Assembly (NCBI GenBank): GCA_945863965.1
Contig: CAMBBZ010000005.1
Coordinates: 1-37,068, forward strand
Reading direction: 5' to 3'
DNA: 37,068 nucleotides
Source of the DNA: Chitinophaga pinensis
Lineage (GTDB): Bacteria > Bacteroidota > Bacteroidia > NS11-12g > UBA955
The notes beneath the pieces were generated by a model. The model worked only from the letters and a program-made list of their open reading frames with translations, did not search any database and had not been told where the DNA came from. A program made the position numbers and the translations under genes. Shown here one piece after another: positions 25,622 through 35,455 of this stretch (the stretch's first letter is position 1; each line of letters starts with the position of its first letter).

Positions 25622-27075
25622 AAACACTCGACCTTATAATCCCAACTCTGAACCTAACGGTTCGCGGCAATAGCCAAATCGAGGTACTAGGTATCACCGC
25701 TGATAGTCGCACGGTTAGGGAAGGAACTTTATTCGCTGCTATAAAGGGTACACAAGTAGACGGCCACGACTATATCGAATCGGCCATTCAATCAGGAGCA
25801 ACAGCCATATTGCATGAGTATTCACTCGAATCCTATCACCCTGGAATTTGCTACTTACAAGCGCAGGACGCTCCCGAAACACTGGGACAATTGCTATACG
25901 AGTTTAACGACCGTTGCTTAGACGATTTAATCGTAGTTGGAACCACAGGTACCAATGGCAAAACAACGGTAAGTACATTATTATTCGATTTATTTACCCA
26001 AATGGGATACAAGTGCGGATTGATTAGCACGGTTACGATTCAAGTTGCCGGAGATACGCGAATCAGCACCCATACCACACCCGATGCAGTAGCACTGCAC
26101 GCTTTGTTTAAAGACATGCTAGAAGCGGGCTGTACCCATGTTTTCATGGAAGTTAGTTCCCATGCCATTCATCAAAAACGTATCGCAGGGGTGCCCTTTT
26201 ACGGCGCTATTTTTACTAATATTACCCACGACCACCTCGATTACCATGTAACATTTGACGAATACATAAAAGCAAAAAAAATGTTCTTTGACGGTCTGAG
26301 GGATACCGCTTTCAGCCTCACCAATAAAGACGATCGCAATGGCCTGGTTATGTTGCAAAACACAAGAGCCACACGGTATACCTATGGTTTAAATGGCACT
26401 GCCGATTTCAATGCCAAAATTTGGGAATGTGATTTTAGTGGAATGCATCTTCGCCTTTTTGACAAAGATATTTGGTCTCCCCTAATTGGACGATTCAATG
26501 CGTATAACATGATGGCTGTTTACGCGGCTGCCACCCTAATCACAGAGGGCAACGAAGAAATCGAAGTGGCCATGAGCGCGCTTAAACGGGTCTCAGGTCG
26601 TTTCGAAACCATGGCCGGTCCTGGCAATAGAACCGTCATTATTGATTATGCCCATACACCAGATGCGTTAGAAAACGTAATTGCCACGATCCAAGAAATC
26701 CAAAAAAACGCCTCGCAACTAATTTGTGTGGTAGGTTGTGGCGGTAATAGAGATGCGGAAAAACGTCCGAAGATGGGCCGAATTGCCAGTCAGAAAAGCC
26801 AACGCTGTATTTTCACTAGTGACAATCCGCGCAACGAAGATCCCAATACCATTATCTCCGAAATGATGTTAGGAGTTGCCACCATTGATAGCCGCAAAGT
26901 ATTAAAAATCACGGATCGTGCGGAAGCGATTAAAACCGCTATTGCGCTTTCCTACCCAGGTGATGTAATTCTAATTGCGGGCAAAGGTCATGAAACGTAC
27001 CAAGAAACGAATGGCCTACGTATTGAATTTGACGATCGTATTTGGGCACAAAACGCATTAAACGATATTTCCTGA
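25618..27075 (+). CDS. murE: UDP-N-acetylmuramoyl-L-alanyl-D-glutamate--2,6-diaminopimelate ligase
   Basis: ITADSRTVREGTLFAAIKG, GTTGTNGKTTVSTLLFDLF, DNPRNEDP (mDAP-specific DNPR motif). TTG start in TTGA overlap with ftsI stop. Confidence 0.96.
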   Translation: MKTLDLIIPTLNLTVRGNSQIEVLGITADSRTVREGTLFAAIKGTQVDGHDYIESAIQSGATAILHEYSLESYHPGICYLQAQDAPETLGQLLYEFNDRCLDDLIVVGTTGTNGKTTVSTLLFDLFTQMGYKCGLISTVTIQVAGDTRISTHTTPDAVALHALFKDMLEAGCTHVFMEVSSHAIHQKRIAGVPFYGAIFTNITHDHLDYHVTFDEYIKAKKMFFDGLRDTAFSLTNKDDRNGLVMLQNTRATRYTYGLNGTADFNAKIWECDFSGMHLRLFDKDIWSPLIGRFNAYNMMAVYAAATLITEGNEEIEVAMSALKRVSGRFETMAGPGNRTVIIDYAHTPDALENVIATIQEIQKNASQLICVVGCGGNRDAEKRPKMGRIASQKSQRCIFTSDNPRNEDPNTIISEMMLGVATIDSRKVLKITDRAEAIKTAIALSYPGDVILIAGKGHETYQETNGLRIEFDDRIWAQNALNDIS

Positions 27076-28208
27076 TGTTAACCTATTTCTTTCAATATCT
27101 AAACGAATTGGGCATTAGCGGAGCTGGTGTTTTTAACTACATCACCTTCCGTGCAGCCTTGGCCGGTATTTCAGCACTTTTACTTGCATTAATTGCAGGA
27201 AAGAGCATCATAAAATATTTGCAGAAATTGCAAATCGGTGAGTCCATTCGGGATTTAGGACTCGAGGGCCAATTGCAAAAGAAAGGCACTCCCACGATGG
27301 GTGGCGTGATTATCATACTTGCCATTTTACTGCCCACCTTATTATTCGCCAAACTCAATAATATTTATGTGATAATAATGATGTTGAGTACGTTGTGGAT
27401 GGGAATCATCGGTGGCATCGACGATTATATCAAGGTATTCAAAAAGAACAAAGAAGGCATGAAAGCCACTTCTAAATTGATTGGTCAATTAATTTTAGGA
27501 ATCATTATTGCCGCCACTATTGATTATACCCACAGCGCCAATCATTTGCCTTTGGAGACCAATTTGCCCATCACCAAACTACGTCTTAACTATTCGGAAA
27601 TCCTACCGGGTGAAGGCAATGCCTGGTTGCTGTTTATTCCTGTAATCATATTTATCGTAATGGCCTTGACCAATGCCGTAAATTTAACCGATGGCATAGA
27701 CGGTCTTGCAGCTGGCACCACCGCTATTGTGGGAGCTGGATTAGGCATTTTAGCCTATGCCAGCGGTCATAATGAAATCGCATCCTACCTGAACATTATA
27801 TATGTGCCCAACAGCGGTGAAGTAGTAATTTTCTTAGCCGCATTAATAGGAGCTTGTTTGGGATTCTTGTGGTACAATGGATTTCCGGCTCAGGTATTTA
27901 TGGGAGATACGGGTAGCATGGCGTTGGGCGGCGCATTAGCGGCCGTGGCTATTATCATTAAAATGGAATTATTACTTCCCGTTTTATGTGGGATATTTTT
28001 CGCAGAAAGCGCCAGTGTGATTGTACAAGTGGGTTATTTCAAGTACACAAAAAGAACCACAGGCGAGGGCCGTCGCATTTTCTTAATGTCGCCCTTGCAC
28101 CACCATTATCAGAAAAAAGGAATTCCTGAAAGCAAAATAACCTTGCGTTTTTGGCTCATCACGGTTGTTTTGGTGCTAGCCACCTTAGCCCTAATAAAAT
28201 TAAGATAA
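27075..28208 (+). CDS. mraY: phospho-N-acetylmuramoyl-pentapeptide-transferase
   Basis: Multi-TM protein; GTPTMGGVIII, NAVNLTDGIDGLA, MGDTGSMALGG, LMSPLHHHYQKKG. ATG at 27075 overlaps the murE stop (TGATG). Confidence 0.97.
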   Translation: MLTYFFQYLNELGISGAGVFNYITFRAALAGISALLLALIAGKSIIKYLQKLQIGESIRDLGLEGQLQKKGTPTMGGVIIILAILLPTLLFAKLNNIYVIIMMLSTLWMGIIGGIDDYIKVFKKNKEGMKATSKLIGQLILGIIIAATIDYTHSANHLPLETNLPITKLRLNYSEILPGEGNAWLLFIPVIIFIVMALTNAVNLTDGIDGLAAGTTAIVGAGLGILAYASGHNEIASYLNIIYVPNSGEVVIFLAALIGACLGFLWYNGFPAQVFMGDTGSMALGGALAAVAIIIKMELLLPVLCGIFFAESASVIVQVGYFKYTKRTTGEGRRIFLMSPLHHHYQKKGIPESKITLRFWLITVVLVLATLALIKLR

Positions 28209-28214
28209 CGGCAC

Positions 28215-29552
28215 ATGCAACAAAAACTTTCCATATTGGGCTCGGGAATTAGCGGATTGGGATCCGCCATTCTCGGCGTGCGCCAAAATTGGTCGGTATT
28301 TGTTTCAGACAGCCATTCAATTTCCCCCGAAAATAAAAAAACCTTTAGCGAAATGGGTATCGCGTTCGAGGAAAACGGCCATACACTAACACAATTATTA
28401 GAATCCGATATCGTCGTTAAAAGCCCAGGCATACCCAATACCGCAAGCATAGTAGTGGCGTTGTTAGAAGCCGGTATTCCCGTAGTTTCTGAAATCGAAT
28501 GGGCTTCGCGATTTACCAATGCCACCTTGATTGGCATTACGGGCACCAACGGAAAAACTACGAGTACGCTCCTCACTTACCACGTTTTAAAAGAAGCGGG
28601 TTTAAATGTAGGCTGCGTGGGCAATGTAGGCGTATCCTTTGCCCAAATGGTGGCAGAAGACCCTAAAGATATTTATGTTATTGAAGTCAGCAGTTTCCAG
28701 CTCGACGAAACCTTTACCACCCGATTCCACATCGCGTGTATACTTAATATAACCGAAGACCATTTAGACCGCTATGAAGGAAAAATGGAGGGATATATTG
28801 ACAGCAAATACCGCATCACCCGGAATCAAACATCCGAAGACTTCTTTGTATATGGCGGCGACAGTGACTTACTGGTTGCTGAGAGTGCCCAACGGACCCT
28901 CAATGCCACTTGCATTCCATTTGGATTCACGGCAAACGGCGATCAATATGTGCAAATGACCGATCACGGTATTGAAATTTTAAGAAACAATAAAAAAAAC
29001 ACCATCGATATGAATCAGTTCAATTTAAGAGGAAAACACAACCAATACAACAGCATGGCTGCCGCCGTAATTGCTAACATTCTCGACGTGCGTAACGAAA
29101 GTATTCGAGAAAGTATGAGCAGCTTTCAAAACATGGAGCACCGCTTAGAAAGCCTGGGTAAGGTTAACGGAGTTGAGTATATCAACGATAGTAAGGCCAC
29201 GAACGTAAATTCAACTTGGTATGCCTTAGAGAGTATGGACAAACCCTTGATTTGGATTGCCGGCGGGGTAGATAAAGGTAACGATTATGCCGATTTAAAG
29301 CCCTTAGTGAAAGACAAAGTGAAGCTGATCATTTGCATGGGACTAGACAATATAAAAATCCACAGGGCTTTTCAAGGCGACGTAGATATGATCATTAATA
29401 CCAGTAGTGCCAAGGAAGCGGTTCACGTAGCGTCGCGCATGGCTGCTTTGGGCGATGCGGTATTGTTATCGCCGGCCTGTGCGAGCTTTGATTTATTCGA
29501 CAGTTACGAAGACCGCGGTCGGAAATTTAAAAATGCAGTACGCAGCTTATAA
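28215..29552 (+). CDS. murD: UDP-N-acetylmuramoyl-L-alanine--D-glutamate ligase
   Basis: GITGTNGKTTSTLLTYHVL, NITEDHLDRYEG, NDSKATNVNSTWYALES, LLSPACASFDLFDSYEDRG. Confidence 0.96.
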   Translation: MQQKLSILGSGISGLGSAILGVRQNWSVFVSDSHSISPENKKTFSEMGIAFEENGHTLTQLLESDIVVKSPGIPNTASIVVALLEAGIPVVSEIEWASRFTNATLIGITGTNGKTTSTLLTYHVLKEAGLNVGCVGNVGVSFAQMVAEDPKDIYVIEVSSFQLDETFTTRFHIACILNITEDHLDRYEGKMEGYIDSKYRITRNQTSEDFFVYGGDSDLLVAESAQRTLNATCIPFGFTANGDQYVQMTDHGIEILRNNKKNTIDMNQFNLRGKHNQYNSMAAAVIANILDVRNESIRESMSSFQNMEHRLESLGKVNGVEYINDSKATNVNSTWYALESMDKPLIWIAGGVDKGNDYADLKPLVKDKVKLIICMGLDNIKIHRAFQGDVDMIINTSSAKEAVHVASRMAALGDAVLLSPACASFDLFDSYEDRGRKFKNAVRSL

Positions 29553-29560
29553 GTAAAGCC

Positions 29561-30763
29561 ATGACTACGTTTAAATCGATATTCAAAGGCGACGTTTACA
29601 TCTGGGCGATTGTATTCATTCTCTCAGTTATGGGCGTACTAACCGTATACAGCTCTACGGGAAATCTTGCGTTTGCCAAACAACAAGGCAATACCGAGTT
29701 TTTCCTATTGCGTCATCTTGGATTTATCGTGGTTGGCCTCTTCATCATGTTTGTAGTGCATAATATTCCATTCAAATTTTATTCTAAAGTATCTAATGCC
29801 CTGCTTGCTTTATCCGTAATTCTGCTAGGTTTTACCTTGTTTTTCGGATACAATATCAATAATGCCCAACGGGTAATCCCCATTTTTGGATTCACCTTTC
29901 AACCCTCAGATATGGCCAAGGTATTCTTGGTTATGTTTATTGCCCGATACCTTAGTAAAAAACAAGACGAAGTTGATAACGTTAAAGTATTTGCCAAGTT
30001 GATGGGCGTCATTTTACTTGTAATACTGCCCATTATACCTGAAAACCTCAGTACAGCATTGGTCATAATGGCAACCAGTACGATCTTAATGTTTATCGGA
30101 CGTATTAAAACCAAATTCATACTCGCATTAATTTTGATGGGTGTATTAGCGGCCGTTTCCTTTTATGGATTTCTAAAAATTGTTGATATGAACAAGTATC
30201 AAAATACGCGACTGCCAACTTGGGAACGCCGTATTGATAGTTTTTTGGGTAAGGACAAGAGCGGCGATAGCAATTATCAAAAAACACAAGCTAAAATAGC
30301 CATTGCCACCGGCGGATTTTGGGGCAAAGGTCCGGGTAATTCAACCCAACGCAACTACCTACCTCACCCCTATTCAGATTTTATATTTGCGATAATCGTA
30401 GAGGAATATGGCATGTTAGGCGGAATGGTACTAATAGCCTGTTTCATCGGGCTCATCATTCGAGCTCTTAAAATGGTAGTAGATAGCCAACGATCCTTGG
30501 CCGCCCTTATCGTTCTGGGAATTGCGATCAGTACTTCTTTTCAAGCTTTGGTTCATATGGGAGTAAGCGTAGGCAAATTGCCTGTAACCGGACTTACACT
30601 ACCCTTGGTAAGCATGGGAGGAACCAGTATTTTATTCAATAGTATCGCCTTTGGCATCATGCTGGGTATTAGCCGACACATTCAAGAGGAAAAATTAAAA
30701 GGAAGCACGACCGGACCCGGCAGCGTAACCGAAACATCCAACAACGACCATGAAAATGCATAA
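29561..30763 (+). CDS. ftsW: FtsW/SEDS-family lipid II polymerase / flippase-like cell division protein
   Basis: Multi-TM SEDS protein: FGFTFQPSDMAKVFLVMFIARYLS, PHPYSDFIFAIIVEEYGMLG, LPVTGLTLPLVSMGGTSILFNSIAFGI. Confidence 0.95.
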   Translation: MTTFKSIFKGDVYIWAIVFILSVMGVLTVYSSTGNLAFAKQQGNTEFFLLRHLGFIVVGLFIMFVVHNIPFKFYSKVSNALLALSVILLGFTLFFGYNINNAQRVIPIFGFTFQPSDMAKVFLVMFIARYLSKKQDEVDNVKVFAKLMGVILLVILPIIPENLSTALVIMATSTILMFIGRIKTKFILALILMGVLAAVSFYGFLKIVDMNKYQNTRLPTWERRIDSFLGKDKSGDSNYQKTQAKIAIATGGFWGKGPGNSTQRNYLPHPYSDFIFAIIVEEYGMLGGMVLIACFIGLIIRALKMVVDSQRSLAALIVLGIAISTSFQALVHMGVSVGKLPVTGLTLPLVSMGGTSILFNSIAFGIMLGISRHIQEEKLKGSTTGPGSVTETSNNDHENA

Positions 30764-31823
30764 TGTTGTATTAACAGGCGGGGGTACGGGCGGACATATA
30801 TTTCCAGCCATTGCCATAGCCAATGCCTTACGCAGTCAGAATCCCGATATGAATATTCAATTCGTAGGGGCGCTAGGTAAAATGGAAATGCAACGGGTTC
30901 CCGAAGCAGGGTATCCTATTACGGGATTGCCCGTTAGCGGACTTATACGCAGGATTACCTTAAAAAACATTCGAGTAGTTATTAATGCATGGCGCAGTTT
31001 CCAGCAAGCCAAAAAGCTGTTACAGGAACACCAAGCAAATTTGGTGATTGGTACCGGAGGCTTTGCCAGCTTACCCGTTTGTTTTGCCGCCAGCCGCATG
31101 GGCATTCCTTTATTTATTTGGGAAGGAAATAGCTTTGCCGGTCTTACTAACAAATTATTGAACAAATCCGCCACCCGCATTTATTGTGGATTTGATGGCA
31201 TGAATACCCAATTCCCACATGGAAATTGGATACATACGGGCAATCCGATTCGACTTGAATTACTTGAACCGGTTTCAACGGCAGACGCTCTGGCTTATTT
31301 CAGATTTTCCGAGAAGCGTCCTACAGTATTTATTACGGGCGGAAGTTTAGGCGCTTTAAGCATCAACGAGGCCACCGAAACCTTTATAAACGAATGGCTC
31401 AATTTGGGTTATGCCATTATTTGGCAAACAGGCAAATCGTATATTTCAACCCTCAAACATCCCAATTTATGGTCGGGTCCATTTTTGAATGAAATGAAAT
31501 TCGCCTATCATTTGGCCGATGTGGTGGTTTCCCGCTCTGGGGCTTTGAGCGTTTCAGAAATTATGGCCTCTGGAGTGCCTGCTATTTTTGTCCCCTCTCC
31601 CAACGTAACCGACGACCACCAAACAAAAAACGCCCAAAAAGCGTCATTAACAGGCGGCGCTATATTGGTAACCGATGAGTTGGTTTGTGACGCACTCGGC
31701 GATGCGGTCATCGATTTAATGCAGAATGAAACCAAACGACAACAGATGAGCCAAAATTTATTATTGGCGGCAAAACCCGATGCCACCAATGTAATCACCA
31801 ACGATATTCTATCGCACTTATGA
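30750..31823 (+). CDS. murG: UDP-N-acetylglucosamine--N-acetylmuramyl-(pentapeptide) pyrophosphoryl-undecaprenol GlcNAc transferase
   Basis: LTGGGTGGHIFPAIAIANAL, GTGGFASLPVCFAA, GGSLGALSINE, SRSGALSVSEIMASGVPAIFVPSP. Confidence 0.96.
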   Translation: MKMHNVVLTGGGTGGHIFPAIAIANALRSQNPDMNIQFVGALGKMEMQRVPEAGYPITGLPVSGLIRRITLKNIRVVINAWRSFQQAKKLLQEHQANLVIGTGGFASLPVCFAASRMGIPLFIWEGNSFAGLTNKLLNKSATRIYCGFDGMNTQFPHGNWIHTGNPIRLELLEPVSTADALAYFRFSEKRPTVFITGGSLGALSINEATETFINEWLNLGYAIIWQTGKSYISTLKHPNLWSGPFLNEMKFAYHLADVVVSRSGALSVSEIMASGVPAIFVPSPNVTDDHQTKNAQKASLTGGAILVTDELVCDALGDAVIDLMQNETKRQQMSQNLLLAAKPDATNVITNDILSHL

Positions 31824-33208
31824 AAACCATCAGTCAATATTCACACGCTTATTTTCTAGGCATTGGGGGCATCGGCATGAGTGCCATTTGCCGCTATCTG
31901 CACGAGCTGGGGCTGAATATTGGCGGGTACGATAAAACACGCACCGAACTCACCGATTCCTTGCAAGACTTAGGCATACAGATTTCTTTTGAAGACTCCG
32001 TATCGGCGTTCCCGGAATGGATAGAATCCCATCTCGCAGATACCTTATTTGTTATTACTCCCGCGATTCCTGCCCACCATCCCCAACGCCTTTGGCTCGA
32101 AAAGCAGCAAATCCCCGTTTATAAACGCGCCGAAGTTTTGGGTATTATTACCCGCAATACGCGATGTTTAGCCGTAGCCGGAACTCATGGAAAAACAACC
32201 ACTTCCAGCTTATTGGCCCATATCTTAATGGAGTTAAATAAGCCGTTCAGCGCTTTTCTCGGGGGAATTTCCACTAATATAGGATCCAACTATGTACGAA
32301 ATTTAGGCAGCGAATCTAGCCTCGAACCAGAACTGGTGGTGGTTGAAGCTGATGAATTCGATCGTAGTTTTCACCAACTAAATCCAAGTGCCGCCATTAT
32401 CACCGCCATCGATGCCGATCATCTCGACATATACGAAACGCCACACGCATTTAAACAAGCCTTTGAAATATTCGCTTCTAAAATCCAAACCGCTAACCGG
32501 CCAACCCTTTTTATAAATGGAGATTTAGAGTGGCCGCAAACCGAGCATACCAATCGCTACGGACGAGGCTTAGATGCTGACTATCAAATTACAGAAATCC
32601 AAATAACGGACCACCAGTTCCATTTTGTTATTCGTCATGAAGAAAAAGATTATGCATTTATTGCCGGCTTACCTGGCTATCACAATGTGTACAACGCAGC
32701 CGCGTGTATTGCTTTGTGTCATGGCTTCTTAAATATCCCATTTACGGCGCTTCAAGGACCCATTCAAAATTTCAAAGGGGTTAAACGCCGATTTGAATAT
32801 CTAATCAATTCGAGCAAAGCCATTGTCATAGATGACTACGCCCACCATCCAGAAGAATTGAATATGATCATTTCATCGGTAAAGAGTCTATATCCTGAAA
32901 GCCCTATTACAGGCATTTTCCAACCCCATTTGTACTCACGTACCCAAGATTTCGCGTTAGAATTTGCACAATCATTGAATGCCTTGGATACCGCTCTTTT
33001 ACTAGACATTTATCCCGCAAGAGAAATTCCCATACCTGGAATTACATCGCAGTATTTACTATCGCTTATGAATAATCCAAATGCGCAAGTAGTAACAAAA
33101 GAAGAGTTATTGCATTGGGTAAAGGAAGAAAAACCAAAGGTATTATTATTGCTAGGCGCCGGAGATATCGACACCTTACGAAATCCTATAATTAAAATTT
33201 ATGAATAA
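31820..33208 (+). CDS. murC: UDP-N-acetylmuramate--L-alanine ligase
   Basis: YFLGIGGIGMSAICRYLHELG, AVAGTHGKTTTSSLLAHIL, VEADEFDRSFHQL, DDYAHHPEEL. Confidence 0.96.
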   Translation: MKTISQYSHAYFLGIGGIGMSAICRYLHELGLNIGGYDKTRTELTDSLQDLGIQISFEDSVSAFPEWIESHLADTLFVITPAIPAHHPQRLWLEKQQIPVYKRAEVLGIITRNTRCLAVAGTHGKTTTSSLLAHILMELNKPFSAFLGGISTNIGSNYVRNLGSESSLEPELVVVEADEFDRSFHQLNPSAAIITAIDADHLDIYETPHAFKQAFEIFASKIQTANRPTLFINGDLEWPQTEHTNRYGRGLDADYQITEIQITDHQFHFVIRHEEKDYAFIAGLPGYHNVYNAAACIALCHGFLNIPFTALQGPIQNFKGVKRRFEYLINSSKAIVIDDYAHHPEELNMIISSVKSLYPESPITGIFQPHLYSRTQDFALEFAQSLNALDTALLLDIYPAREIPIPGITSQYLLSLMNNPNAQVVTKEELLHWVKEEKPKVLLLLGAGDIDTLRNPIIKIYE

Positions 33209-34007
33209 GATACGCATGGTATTCAGCAGGCGACAGTGGATGGTCAGTATCCTCATTATTATGGTGGTGTTGTTACTATTCGTTTGGTCGCGGATGAATT
33301 TCACCGGTAATAGCCGCATTATATCCAACGTAGAAATCGAAATCGAAAATCCCATTAAAGATTTTCAATTTTTGAATAATCAGGAGGTAAGTGAACGGAT
33401 TCAAACCGCCATTGGCAATCCCATTGGTAAGGCTACCTCAGAGGTTTCCTTAACCCAATTGGAAGAAGTTATAAACGCCTATCCAGAAGTAAAGAGCGTC
33501 CGTGCTTACGTATCGTTTAATGGCCGTTTGCATATCCGGATAAAAGAAAGACGCGCTATTGCTCAACTCATTAACATAAAAGGAGACGTATGTTATTTGG
33601 ATTCTTCTATGCGCATGATTCCCGCCAAAAAGCACCAACAAGCGCCTGTAATTATCCTCAACGGACATATCAATCAAAAAATAGCTTTGGGCAAAAAAAT
33701 CAACACCCAATGGCAAGCCAAACTGAAAGATTTATTAATATTTATAAATCAAAATTCTTTTTGGGAAAATCATTTTGAACAATGTTATGTCGATAAGTTT
33801 AGCCAACTAATCTTGTATCCCAACATAGGAAGGCATAGCATTGTTATGAATAATGTAGAAAACATTGATGAAAAGTTCGAAAACCTACGTCTTTTCTACG
33901 ATAAAGGACTCAAGCATATGGGGTGGGACCACTACCGTAGTATCAATATTTCCTACCGAAATCAAATAGTCACAACGCGTAATGTTTCCAATACTGAACA
34001 CAATTAA
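33201..34007 (+). CDS. ftsQ: cell division protein FtsQ-like
   Basis: Bitopic protein with N-terminal TM (WMVSILIIMVVLLLFVW) and POTRA-like region (AYPEVKSVRAYVSFNGRLHIRIKERRAIAQL), between murC and ftsA. Confidence 0.88.
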   Translation: MNKIRMVFSRRQWMVSILIIMVVLLLFVWSRMNFTGNSRIISNVEIEIENPIKDFQFLNNQEVSERIQTAIGNPIGKATSEVSLTQLEEVINAYPEVKSVRAYVSFNGRLHIRIKERRAIAQLINIKGDVCYLDSSMRMIPAKKHQQAPVIILNGHINQKIALGKKINTQWQAKLKDLLIFINQNSFWENHFEQCYVDKFSQLILYPNIGRHSIVMNNVENIDEKFENLRLFYDKGLKHMGWDHYRSINISYRNQIVTTRNVSNTEHN

Positions 34008-34046
34008 AAAAACACTGTCTAAAAAGCACAACACACAAATACGATC

Positions 34047-35432
34047 ATGAAAGGAGAAAAGAACAACATTATTGTGGGTCTCGACATAGGGACAACCAAA
34101 ATTTGCGCCATTGTTGGTCAATTGGCTGAAAACGGCAAGATCAACATTTTAGGCATTGGCAAATCTTCCAGTCAGGGAGGCGTATCTCGAGGTATGGTGG
34201 CCAATGTGAGCAAAGTGGTTCAAGCCATTCAAGAAGCGGTTGAACAAGCAGAAAAAGTAAGCCAAGTAAAAATCAACACCGCCTATGTAGGTATTGCAGG
34301 TCACCATATAAAAAGCTTACAACACCGAGGCACCTTGAATCGCCATAACGGCGACGATGAGATCAAAAAAGAAGAACTCATGCGCTTGGAACAAGAAATG
34401 GAAAATCTTGTATTACAACCCGGTTTAGATATCCTACATGTAATACCACAAGATTATACCATCGATGGAGAAGAAGGCATACGCGATCCCGAAGGCCGCT
34501 TAGGCGTTCGAATCGAATGTAATTATCATATCATCACAGGCGAAACCTCAAGAGCAAAAATTATTGGCAGAGCGGTAAAATCTGCCCATCTTGAAGTGGC
34601 CGACTTAATAGTAGAACCCGTTGCATCTGCCACAGCTGTTTTGTCACAAGACGAAATGGAAGCCGGTGTAGTTTTGGTCGATATTGGCGGAGGTACAACA
34701 GACATTTGTATTTTTGAGCACGGTTTTATTTCTCACACTGCAATTATCCCTATTGGTGGAGATCGCATAACCATGGATTTACAAGAAGCCTTCGGAATTC
34801 TTAAAAGTCAGGCAGAAGAAGTTAAAGTGATGTACGGCAGCTGCTTCCCCACAGAACAAATGAAGAACGAAGTGGTAGTAATTCCTGGCCTTCCCGGTCG
34901 CGAACCAAAGGAAATTAGCGTTTATGCCATTTCACAGGTTATTCGGGCTCGCATGGAAGACATCATAAATAAAGTCGAGTTCGAAATCGCACTTTCTGGG
35001 GTTAACAATACCCTAAATGGCGGTATTGTGCTAACAGGTGGTGGTTCTAGCTTGAAGGAAGTAAAACAATTATTCAGTTTTGAAACCGGTTTTGATGTAC
35101 ATATCGGAACACCTGGCCAGCATTTAGGCCGCGGACAGGTAGAAGAAGTTCGCAAGCCGCTTTACGCAACTGCTATTGGATTGGTAATGAAAGGAATTGA
35201 GATTGAACACGCCTATGGTAGTCAATTCGCACCCAACCAACTAATGGACTCACAGCAAGCAAAAGACGGTATTCAAGAGCCTGAACTCGAAGTCGTAGAC
35301 GAAATGCCCAACCCACCACAAAAACCAAAAACTCCAAAAGGCCCCTCTTGGAAAAGTACCTATAATATGTCAATGTTCTCAGATCTGCTCCGACAGTGGT
35401 TCAGCGACGACGAGGAAAACGACTTTAAATAA
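34047..35432 (+). CDS. ftsA: cell division protein FtsA
   Basis: IVGLDIGTTKICAIVGQ, VLVDIGGGTTDICIF, IVLTGGGSSLKEV; C-terminal amphipathic MFSDLLRQWF. Confidence 0.97.
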   Translation: MKGEKNNIIVGLDIGTTKICAIVGQLAENGKINILGIGKSSSQGGVSRGMVANVSKVVQAIQEAVEQAEKVSQVKINTAYVGIAGHHIKSLQHRGTLNRHNGDDEIKKEELMRLEQEMENLVLQPGLDILHVIPQDYTIDGEEGIRDPEGRLGVRIECNYHIITGETSRAKIIGRAVKSAHLEVADLIVEPVASATAVLSQDEMEAGVVLVDIGGGTTDICIFEHGFISHTAIIPIGGDRITMDLQEAFGILKSQAEEVKVMYGSCFPTEQMKNEVVVIPGLPGREPKEISVYAISQVIRARMEDIINKVEFEIALSGVNNTLNGGIVLTGGGSSLKEVKQLFSFETGFDVHIGTPGQHLGRGQVEEVRKPLYATAIGLVMKGIEIEHAYGSQFAPNQLMDSQQAKDGIQEPELEVVDEMPNPPQKPKTPKGPSWKSTYNMSMFSDLLRQWFSDDEENDFK

Positions 35433-35455
35433 TACAACATTAAAACACAAGCACT